Part shown: positions 1 through 5,284 of the stretch, piece after piece
How positions within the stretch are numbered: the stretch's first letter is position 1
Layout: the number at the start of each line of letters is the position of its first letter
Source: a bacterium
GTDB taxonomy: Bacteria; UBA9089; CG2-30-40-21; SBAY01
Assembly: GCA_030018635.1 (NCBI GenBank)
Contig: JASEHU010000161.1
Span: 1 to 5,428 of the forward strand
Length of the DNA: 5,428 nucleotides
Direction of reading: 5' to 3'
Translations under genes and position numbers: made by a program
Notes under the pieces: generated by a model
Databases searched by the model: none
Told to the model about the DNA's origin: nothing
Seen by the model: only the letters and a program-made list of their open reading frames with translations

Positions 1-11
1 TAATCTTCTTG

Positions 12-2210
12 CTACCCTCTTTCTACCCTCCAAAATTTAATTGTTGCGTTTGCTCTTATAGTATAGACATTAGAATATACGCCATCCCCTGCTTTTACAT
101 CTTTATGGGTATAAGCCCCATTATCATAAAGGGAAATCCCTTGCACGATTATACCCATATTAGCAAATGCCTCTCCGCTATTGGCAAAACAGGCTCTAAT
201 CCCTTTAATCGTTAGTTTTTTATAATCTTTGTCTACGGGTAAGTCGCCAAAATAAAGATTAGCATTGGAAACTTCAAATCTACCACTTGTTCCTGCCGTG
301 CCCAGCCAGATATGGTCATCATTATCATAGGCAACCACCATAGTTCCTGTGGCTATTCCCATTAAAGCATTTTCAAATATAGCCATAGTAGATGTATAAG
401 TTGACGCATCGAATTCATCGGATAATTTATTTACGGCAGTTAGATTGATAGTAAGTTCATCATTCGTCTTAACTATTCCTTTAAGCCATGCCCCCTCTGT
501 AATAGTAGAGGTAGCTATATTTTTATAATCAGCTATTGGAAATCCAAAGAAAAGATTGGCGTTGGCTATCGTTATCTCTCCATTCTTAGTCGCAGATGTT
601 ATCCAAACATGCGAATTATCCATAGGATTATCTGTAATTTTTATTTCATCACCTTTTTTAATCGCATTTGCCTTAATAGTCAAAGTTGAGGTAGCATGAG
701 TGATATTATTTGAGAGAATACTAAAGGTACCTTTTTCAGGGGTGGAAACATGTAATCTAACTATTTTTGACCCTGAGGCTGGCGGGAATTCATTTCCTCT
801 TAAGGTAATAGTACCAAATTGTGTCCCATTATTGGTGGCCGGATTACCTGCTTTATCTACGAAAGAAGCTGTATAGCCAAAGGTACCGACATCTTCTTGA
901 GTAACCTTATAACTCTGAACATATATGCCATTTCCACAATCAACTAAATTCAGATTTTTTCCGTTAAAGGTAGCGATTCCTACTCCTTTATTGGCAGTTA
1001 CCGGATTACCTGCTATCCAGTCTGAGGCTTGAAGGATAAAGCGAACATTCTGGTTTCGATAAACCGGATTCCCACCACTGTCATCTCGAAGATAATCAAT
1101 TCTTGGTGCCGTATTGTCAATGGTTACTTTAGCACTAATCGGAACCAAAGGGGAGTTACCTGCGTTATCCTCCACATCTAAATATATAGTATGGACACCC
1201 TCAGTCAGAGGTGTTCCTGTCCCATATCTCCCCCCCCATTCAAAAGATATTATTCCTTTACCAGGAATCACACCTGTCCCGGTTCCCATTGGAGTTCCTG
1301 TCCCTAATAATATTTCCCCATTTATGCTTAACTTATAGTTTAAAAGGTCTGTTTCATCATTCATTAAAATAATATTAGTTACATCCAGACTGCCTGGAGA
1401 TGACCCAGGGGAAAAACAATCATTCATTAAAAACATATCCACTTTTGTTGGAAAGGTATTATCTATCCAAATCTGGCAAGTATAATAATCGGATACATTT
1501 CCTGCCTCATCCCAGACCCTTACATAGATAGTATGCACTCCTTCTAAAAAACTACCTTCATTTTTATTGCGTCCATTCCATTCAAAAGATACAGTAGAGT
1601 TGGCACTCAATGTGCCCTTTGGGGTAGGTGTTCCACCTGGTGTTTCACCATCGATCAAAATCTCGTATTTCCCATTTTCGTTACTTTTAAAGGTAATAAG
1701 TATCGTATCCTTTTTACCATAAGAGGCATCAGGTGAGAAGTATTCCTCTGAAACAGAAACGCCTGGCTCAGGTATGACAGGACTTGTATAATCAGCAAAA
1801 ACAGTAGCCGTTGCTCCATCATTTCCATTATCTAAATCTACTATTATATATGCCCGTTGTCCATTAGCAAGTTGTAAATTATCTCCACTCGTTGGCGCAG
1901 TAGAAATTTTAAAGATGCCTGTATAAGTTCCATCGCCTGCCTCCACATCATTACCAAGTCCATCATCATAAAGTGTAATGGTAATACTTGCCATGTTATC
2001 TTGACGGAGGACTTGCACTAAACGATTATCGTAATAACTGGTTCCGTCATCATTAGCGGTAACAAGTATAGTATCACCATTTTTAAAATATATAGATTTT
2101 ACCCAGTCACTATGATAAGTTTTAACCGTATCAGTAGCACAATAAGCCAATTGATGACTGAATCCAATTAATAACCATCCGATAAATATTGTTTTTGATA
2201 TACCTTTCAT
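12..2210 (-). CDS. Secreted multidomain protein with Ig-like/FlgD-type modules
   Basis: A 732-residue protein, probably extracellular or cell-surface, with no enzymatic motif seen. It has a signal peptide (about 1-25), then a module with the acidic motif LYDDGLGNDVEAGDGTYTG (80-98). Two FlgD/CHU_C-like Ig modules follow, each with FEW-x-GR (209-214; 323-328), EGVHTIY (223-229; 337-343) and D-x-AGN (234-238; 348-352). A further Ig-like module (about 370-470) has VDKAGNPATNN. Two related segments carry IANANLFFG (548-556) and VSNANLYFG (647-655), and a final LYDNG...AGDGVYS motif lies at 694-713. The acidic DG motifs suggest calcium binding, by analogy. No C-terminal sorting signal or anchor is visible, and the last module looks cut short. 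The ATG has AAGGAG 10 nt upstream (2221-2226). The gene follows paralogue 2 by 30 nt, so co-transcription is likely. Adhesin-like or structural surface roles are possible but unproven. Confidence 0.85.
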   Translation of the reverse strand: MKGISKTIFIGWLLIGFSHQLAYCATDTVKTYHSDWVKSIYFKNGDTILVTANDDGTSYYDNRLVQVLRQDNMASITITLYDDGLGNDVEAGDGTYTGIFKISTAPTSGDNLQLANGQRAYIIVDLDNGNDGATATVFADYTSPVIPEPGVSVSEEYFSPDASYGKKDTILITFKSNENGKYEILIDGETPGGTPTPKGTLSANSTVSFEWNGRNKNEGSFLEGVHTIYVRVWDEAGNVSDYYTCQIWIDNTFPTKVDMFLMNDCFSPGSSPGSLDVTNIILMNDETDLLNYKLSINGEILLGTGTPMGTGTGVIPGKGIISFEWGGRYGTGTPLTEGVHTIYLDVEDNAGNSPLVPISAKVTIDNTAPRIDYLRDDSGGNPVYRNQNVRFILQASDWIAGNPVTANKGVGIATFNGKNLNLVDCGNGIYVQSYKVTQEDVGTFGYTASFVDKAGNPATNNGTQFGTITLRGNEFPPASGSKIVRLHVSTPEKGTFSILSNNITHATSTLTIKANAIKKGDEIKITDNPMDNSHVWITSATKNGEITIANANLFFGFPIADYKNIATSTITEGAWLKGIVKTNDELTINLTAVNKLSDEFDASTYTSTMAIFENALMGIATGTMVVAYDNDDHIWLGTAGTSGRFEVSNANLYFGDLPVDKDYKKLTIKGIRACFANSGEAFANMGIIVQGISLYDNGAYTHKDVKAGDGVYSNVYTIRANATIKFWRVERG

Positions 2211-2220
2211 TATTTTTTCA

Positions 2221-2226
2221 CTCCTT
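2221..2226 (-). promoter_or_regulatory. Shine-Dalgarno of the Ig-like protein gene
   Basis: AAGGAG lies 10 nt before the ATG at 2210, in an A-rich 30-nt gap after paralogue 2. It supports the ATG that yields a full signal peptide. Confidence 0.75.
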
Positions 2227-2240
2227 TTTTAAATAAATAA

Positions 2241-2654
2241 TTACAGCAGACCTGCTGTTTGCATTGCCTCTTTAAACCGTGGTTCTTTCCTGGCATAACT
2301 CTTTAATACCTCTAATACTTTATCTACCGCCTTTTCTTTCTGGTTTAATTCTTCTATCTTTTGGACAGCCGGTGCTAACGCTGTCCTCCTATCCCAGATG
2401 ACAAATCCAACTACGGCAAACATCCCACTAAACAATATAGCAAATCCGGTAAGCATTAAATCCTTTAAATCATCTATCCGTTTGTTTAAACCGTTTTCTA
2501 AATTATCTATTCGTTTGTTTATATAGTTTTGTCCTTCTTTTAAGACGGATATATCCTGTTCAATCTTATTTAACTTCTCCATAATTTTATCTTGCGAAAA
2601 AGAAGTAATTGGTAAAAATATAAGTATTAAACTCAATATTAATAATTTTTTCAT
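2241..2654 (-). CDS. Exported coiled-coil, single-pass membrane protein (paralogue 2)
   Basis: Tandem paralogue of the upstream gene with the same architecture in 137 residues: signal peptide (1-20, MKKLLILSLILIFLPITSFS), coiled coil (about 22-66), membrane span (about 67-87, GMFAVVGFVIW) followed by WDRRTALAPAV, and a helical tail with an identical KEPRFKEAMQTAGLL end. It has about one and a half of the 11-residue NKRIDDL units where paralogue 1 has four, which accounts for most of the length difference. Its ATG lies 13 nt after the upstream stop codon, so the two are very likely co-transcribed and may form hetero-oligomers through their coils (inference). An in-frame ATG at 2723 would add 23 residues, but that stretch only reads the upstream gene's tail in another frame and precedes the signal peptide. 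The ATG at 2666 (MVIRMKK) cannot be excluded. Function unknown. Confidence 0.85.
   Translation of the reverse strand: MKKLLILSLILIFLPITSFSQDKIMEKLNKIEQDISVLKEGQNYINKRIDNLENGLNKRIDDLKDLMLTGFAILFSGMFAVVGFVIWDRRTALAPAVQKIEELNQKEKAVDKVLEVLKSYARKEPRFKEAMQTAGLL
2242..2288. repeat. Near-identical 3'-end repeat of the coiled-coil genes, copy 2
   Basis: The second 47-bp copy, at the end of paralogue 2. The palindrome here (2243-2258) has one central change, leaving ACAGCAG/CTGCTGT arms around two bases. On the transcript it is followed by an A/U-rich stretch, but the U-run is too weak to call a terminator. Confidence 0.9.
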
Positions 2655-2667
2655 CCTGATTACCATC

Positions 2668-3123
2668 CTACAGCAGGCCTGCTGTTTGCATTGCCTCTTT
2701 AAACCGTGGTTCTTTTTTGGCATAAACCTTTAACACCTCTAACATTTTATCTACTGCCTTTTCTTTTTGGCTTAATTCCTCCATTTGTTTTACTGCAGGG
2801 GCTAATGTAGTTCGGCGGTCCCAGAGGATAAATCCTACAAGGGTAAACATTCCGGCTAAAAGCACATAAAAAAGACCCTGTAAATCATTTATTCTTGTGC
2901 TAAGTTTATTATCAAGGTCATCTATCCGTTTGTTTAAACCTTTTTCTAAATCATCTATCCGTTTGTTTAAACCTTTTTCTAAATCATCTATCCGTTTATC
3001 TACATGCCCAATCTCTTCTTTAACAACCATGCGTATCTCGGCTATATCTTGCTTGGTTAATTCTGCAAAGGTATTAATCGGAAGAAATATAAGTATTGAA
3101 CTCAGAATTAATAATTTTTTCAT
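2668..3123 (-). CDS. Exported coiled-coil, single-pass membrane protein (paralogue 1)
   Basis: Unknown function; 151 residues from the chosen start. Layout: Sec signal peptide (1-20, likely cleavage after NTFA), coiled coil (about 21-84), one membrane span (about 84-101, FYVLLAGMFTLVGFILW), then WDRRTTLAPAV and a charged helical tail ending KEPRFKEAMQTAGLL. The predicted topology has the coil in the periplasm and the tail in the cytoplasm. The coil contains four 11-residue units (41-84) of the type NKRIDDLEKGL, a hendecad period rather than a heptad. From memory, the GMF-x2-VGF-x2-WDRR-(T/S)-x-LAP signature recurs in uncharacterised proteins of environmental bacteria. The next gene is its paralogue. 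Three starts are possible (TTG at 3141, ATG at 3126, ATG at 3123). I prefer 3123 because it matches the paralogue's MKKLLILS start and puts GGTG 7 nt upstream; this choice is uncertain by one codon. Confidence 0.85.
   Translation of the reverse strand: MKKLLILSSILIFLPINTFAELTKQDIAEIRMVVKEEIGHVDKRIDDLEKGLNKRIDDLEKGLNKRIDDLDNKLSTRINDLQGLFYVLLAGMFTLVGFILWDRRTTLAPAVKQMEELSQKEKAVDKMLEVLKVYAKKEPRFKEAMQTAGLL
2669..2715. repeat. Near-identical 3'-end repeat of the coiled-coil genes, copy 1
   Basis: 47 bp matching 2242-2288 with one mismatch, covering the last codons of paralogue 1 (RFKEAMQTAGLL) and part of the stop codon. It includes a perfect 16-bp palindrome, ACAGCAGGCCTGCTGT, at 2670-2685. Confidence 0.9.
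2918..2997. repeat. 33-bp tandem repeat in coding sequence (11-residue coiled-coil unit)
   Basis: Two perfect 33-bp copies (2918-2950 and 2951-2983) and the first 14 bp of a third (2984-2997) inside paralogue 1. They encode the repeated LNKRIDDLEKG unit. A related, diverged single copy sits at 2470-2502 in paralogue 2. Perfect identity, including third positions, points to recent expansion. Confidence 0.95.
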
Positions 3124-3139
3124 CATTAGACACCAAATC

Positions 3140-3168
3140 AAGTTACCATATTTTCATCCAAAAGTCAA
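3140..3168 (-). promoter_or_regulatory. Possible promoter for the coiled-coil gene pair
   Basis: TTGACT (3168-3163), a 17-nt spacer and a weak -10 TAACTT (3145-3140) preceded by an extended TGG. The -35 overlaps the stop codon of the TPR-like gene. The predicted start near 3133 would leave a leader of about 7-10 nt before the ATG codons. The -10 is poor, so read-through from the upstream gene is an equally good explanation. Confidence 0.4.
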
Positions 3169-3569
3169 GTTTTATTTTTAATTTTTTCTTTACATTCTTC
3201 AACTTTTTTCATCGCCTGTTTTTGCCAATCTTGATGAGGGGTATAAAAACTACGGATAGCGTAGATGCCATGCACTACTTCACCGTAGGTATCTGCGGAT
3301 TCTTTGTATTTGCCTTGTTCTTCATACATTTTCCCTATTTCGAATATCCGTTCCTTTGCCTTTTTTACCCATTTTGAACCGGGTGTATAAAATCTAATCG
3401 TTGAGCCATACCAGACTACTGCCATATCGTAATCCTTTTTCTTATACTCCTTTTCCCCTTCATTAAATGCCTCTTTTGCCCGGTGTCCTGTCTCTAACCA
3501 GACCATGATAAAGGCAATCACCATCACCCCTAAAACAGTTAGGATAATCTTTGATACTTTATTATTCAT
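3165..3569 (-). CDS. Small membrane-anchored TPR-like protein
   Basis: A 134-residue protein of unknown function. Residues about 8-25 form one hydrophobic segment after a short Lys-containing N-terminus, with no cleavage site or lipobox, so it is probably an N-terminal anchor with the remainder on the outer side of the inner membrane. The soluble part reads as helical TPR-like units: AKEAFNEGEKEYKKKDYDMA (31-50) and IGKMYEEQGKYKESADTY (78-95). Each unit is followed by a copy of a duplicated motif, FYTPGSKW (60-67) and FYTPHQDW (108-115), in the setting IR-(S)-FYTP-x3-W-x-K-x-A. From memory, similar anchored TPR proteins with (F/W)YTPGS motifs occur in several Gram-negative and candidate phyla; none that I know is characterised. 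The ATG start is backed by a strong Shine-Dalgarno, GGGAGGAGG (3574-3582). Such proteins usually act as scaffolds for envelope complexes; that is inference. Confidence 0.85.
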   Translation of the reverse strand: MNNKVSKIILTVLGVMVIAFIMVWLETGHRAKEAFNEGEKEYKKKDYDMAVVWYGSTIRFYTPGSKWVKKAKERIFEIGKMYEEQGKYKESADTYGEVVHGIYAIRSFYTPHQDWQKQAMKKVEECKEKIKNKT

Positions 3570-3573
3570 TTTG

Positions 3574-3582
3574 CCTCCTCCC
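3574..3582 (-). promoter_or_regulatory. Strong Shine-Dalgarno of the TPR-like gene
   Basis: GGGAGGAGG ends 4 nt before the ATG at 3569, the strongest ribosome site in the window. It fixes the start and shows that ordinary Shine-Dalgarno initiation is used here, in contrast to the leaderless tsaC fusion. Confidence 0.8.
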
Positions 3583-3603
3583 AGACAATTTGAAAGGAAT
3601 TTT

Positions 3604-3702
3604 TTATCACGAAATAACGAAAGGATGAAAGCACGAAAGGGAATTTAAGGGTAGTAAATTAAACTCCTTTCGTGTTTTCTAATTTTCGTGTTTTCGTGAT
3701 AA
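3604..3702. repeat. Long imperfect inverted repeat between rpiB and the TPR-like gene
   Basis: The arms at 3604-3640 and 3666-3702 are each 37 bp and match at 30 positions when one is reverse-complemented. The outer 11 bp (TTATCACGAAA) and inner 9 bp (CACGAAAGG) pair perfectly, and with one gap the pairing reaches further into the loop. Each arm is itself made of repeated CACGAAA/CGAAA words (TTTCGTG on the other strand). It fills most of the 138-bp gap and begins 5 nt past the rpiB stop. It could be a MITE-like or REP-like element or a 3' mRNA hairpin. It lacks the GC-rich stem and U-run of a standard terminator. Confidence 0.8.
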
Positions 3703-3707
3703 GATTT

Positions 3708-4163
3708 TTATATTGTGCTTTCAAATCGTCTGGCTTCCTCCAATTCCTTAATTTTATTTAATCTACAAATATGCCTTTGTTCATTAGAGAATGCTGTTTC
3801 TAAGAAAACCTTTAGAACCTCTTTTGCCAGCTCTGGAGTTACCACTTTAGCTCCCAAAACCAGGACATTGGCATCATTATGTTCCCGACACAATTTAGCT
3901 GTCATGGTATTACAACAAAGTGCGGCACGAATACCGGCAACCTTGTTAGCTACAATTGACATCCCTATACCTGTTCCACAAATAAGAACACCAAAATTAA
4001 ATTCACCCTCAGCCACCTTTTTAGCTACCTTAATGCCGAAATCCGGATAATCCACGGAGGTCTCATCATAGGTGCCGAAATCCTCGTACTCATCATTTAT
4101 GGAGTTAATTAATTTCTTCTTTAATTGAAATCCGGCATGGTCGCAACCAAAGGCAATCTTCAT
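3708..4163 (-). CDS. rpiB: Ribose-5-phosphate isomerase B (RpiB/LacAB family)
   Basis: Interconverts ribose-5-phosphate and ribulose-5-phosphate in the non-oxidative pentose phosphate pathway; cytoplasmic. The 151 residues cover the whole family fold. Seen: CDHAG (7-11), DYPDFG (38-43), CGTGIGMSIVANK (62-74) with the catalytic-base Cys62 equivalent to E. coli Cys66, GIRAAL (77-82), HNDANVLVLGA (95-105) and the phosphate-binding RH-x2-R (130-134). I chose the ATG at 4163, not the in-frame ATG at 4196, because family members begin MKIAFGCDH, a GAGG Shine-Dalgarno lies 8 nt upstream (4172-4175), and this start gives an ATGA overlap with the stop of the upstream tsaC fusion, typical of translational coupling. 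The usual GGRH is NEQRH here, a mild deviation. Allose-6-phosphate isomerase activity is a known alternative in this family, but the tsaC/phosphatase context favours the housekeeping role. Confidence 0.95.
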   Translation of the reverse strand: MKIAFGCDHAGFQLKKKLINSINDEYEDFGTYDETSVDYPDFGIKVAKKVAEGEFNFGVLICGTGIGMSIVANKVAGIRAALCCNTMTAKLCREHNDANVLVLGAKVVTPELAKEVLKVFLETAFSNEQRHICRLNKIKELEEARRFESTI

Positions 4164-5284
4164 TCCTTTAACCTCGTTATTACTTGATTCAGACACTTTT
4201 TAATCTCAATCAAACAAGTTTCATACCCTTCCCATGAACCACCCATAGGGTCGGGAATATCCTTTTTCCCCAATACTGCGTAATCAGTTAAAAGGAAGGT
4301 TTTTTCCTTTGCCGATGGTAAGATATCTAATACCCGACGCTGATGATATTCCTCCATCACTAATATTAAATCCGCTTTCTTAATTAGCCTTTCAGATAAC
4401 GGTGTAGGGGTGAATTTCTCCGGTATAATTCCTTCTTTTTCTAAAGCCTTCAAACTTAACAAGGGAATTTCACCTTGAGGATTAGCAGATGTCCCCGCAG
4501 ACTGAATCTCAAGATTAATTTCTACCTCTGCTGCCATTTTCCGAAACAGTTTCTCGGCCATAAAACTTCGACAGGTGTTACCTGTACAGACAAATAAAAT
4601 ATGTTTAGAATTAAGTGTTTTTAACAATTCCTTTGAACTAATGGCTCCTTTCCGTAGTATCGTTGGTATTTTACCCGTCAAATCCAGGAGAGTCGAGGCA
4701 ATGCCAATCCTTGTTTTTCCACCATCTATAATCAAATCTATCTTGTCGGCTAAACTTGAGATTACCTCTTGCGAAGTAGTTGGTTCGCACTCTCCGGAAA
4801 TATTGGCTGAAGGACAAGCAATAGGGGTCTTAGCAGATTCAATTAATGCCAGGGCAATCTTATTATCCGGCATCCGAATACCTACGGTATCTGAGATATC
4901 TGCGGTATCTGAGATACCTGCGGTTAATCCTTTACCCCTTATTATTTCAGGGACCAAACCCGTTGCCTGAAAAATTATAGTTAAGGGGCCTGGCCAAAAC
5001 CTATCTATGACCTTAAAAGCCTTTGGCGGAATATCCTTAGCTAATCGATTCAAATCGGCAAAATCTGATATAAGTAGAGCAACTGCCTTACCAGGCGGTC
5101 TCTTTTTGACCTTAAAAAGTAATCTTATCGCCTCAGGATTTAATCCATCTGTTCCTAATCCATAAACCGTTTCAGTTGGAAAAGCAACAAGTTTTCCCTT
5201 CTTGATAAAATCAGCGGCTTTGGCAATCCTCTCCTTCTGTGGATAATCCGGGTCTATCTTTAAAATTTCTGTCCTTTTTTGCAC
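4160..5284 (-). CDS. tsaC: Fused threonylcarbamoyl-AMP synthase (TsaC/YrdC) and low-molecular-weight phosphatase
   Basis: Two enzymes in one 374-residue cytoplasmic chain. Residues about 1-225 are a TsaC/YrdC domain, which makes threonylcarbamoyl-AMP from Thr, bicarbonate and ATP for tRNA t6A37. Visible motifs are PTETVYGLG (36-44), KKR (60-62), RFWPGPLT (95-102), VGIRMPD (134-140), CPSAN (157-161) and STLLDLTG (197-204). No Sua5 C-terminal domain follows. Residues about 227-374 are a complete LMW-PTP fold: P-loop CTGNTCRS (233-240, nucleophile Cys233, Arg239) and general-acid loop DPMGG (Asp345). Thr237 is typical of arginine phosphatase YwlE, while tyrosine phosphatases have Ile/Leu there; the loop has Met347 where, as I recall, YwlE has Phe. 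Two oddities: Ala67 replaces the usual Pro after the KxRP motif, and a six-residue duplication lies at 123-134. The start is GTG; no Shine-Dalgarno precedes it, an in-frame stop lies six codons upstream, and TEILKIDP is a usual Sua5 N-terminus. Domain calls are firm; phosphatase specificity is inferred. Confidence 0.95.
   Translation of the reverse strand: MQKRTEILKIDPDYPQKERIAKAADFIKKGKLVAFPTETVYGLGTDGLNPEAIRLLFKVKKRPPGKAVALLISDFADLNRLAKDIPPKAFKVIDRFWPGPLTIIFQATGLVPEIIRGKGLTAGISDTADISDTVGIRMPDNKIALALIESAKTPIACPSANISGECEPTTSQEVISSLADKIDLIIDGGKTRIGIASTLLDLTGKIPTILRKGAISSKELLKTLNSKHILFVCTGNTCRSFMAEKLFRKMAAEVEINLEIQSAGTSANPQGEIPLLSLKALEKEGIIPEKFTPTPLSERLIKKADLILVMEEYHQRRVLDILPSAKEKTFLLTDYAVLGKKDIPDPMGGSWEGYETCLIEIKKCLNQVITRLKE
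4172..4175 (-). promoter_or_regulatory. Shine-Dalgarno of rpiB inside the upstream gene
   Basis: GAGG lies 8 nt before the ATG at 4163, within the last codons of the tsaC fusion. With the ATGA stop/start overlap (4160-4163), it decides the shorter rpiB start and suggests translational coupling. Confidence 0.75.
4886..4921. repeat. 18-bp tandem duplication inside the TsaC domain
   Basis: Copies at 4886-4903 and 4904-4921 differ at one base. They encode the doubled ISDTAD/ISDTVG just before the VGIRMPD motif, so the reading frame is kept. The second copy contains a 7-bp inverted repeat around one base (GGTATCT-G-AGATACC, 4905-4919). Confidence 0.9.

Noticed and set aside
2139..2210. Lipoprotein lipobox LAYC in the Ig-like protein's signal sequence
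   Set aside because: The residue before Cys is Tyr, not Gly/Ala/Ser, so ordinary signal peptidase cleavage is more likely.
2655..2723. Longer N-terminus for paralogue 2
   Set aside because: The extra codons read the upstream gene's tail in another frame and would bury the signal peptide; the paralogue starts at MKKLLILS.
2918..2997. CRISPR-like array
   Set aside because: The 33-bp units are contiguous, have no spacers, and encode a clear coiled-coil repeat in frame.
3604..3702. Rho-independent terminator after rpiB
   Set aside because: The stem is AT-rich and imperfect, the loop is long, and no U-run follows on the minus-strand transcript.
4164..4196. Longer rpiB start (11 extra residues, MSESSNNEVKG)
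   Set aside because: Family proteins start at MKIAFGCDH; the shorter ATG has a Shine-Dalgarno at proper spacing and the ATGA overlap.
9..4970. Plus-strand open frames at 9-215, 1114-1338, 2897-3181, 3096-3377, 3715-4050 and 4575-4970
   Set aside because: Each lies mostly or wholly antisense to a well-supported minus-strand gene, with no family motif; they are shadow frames.
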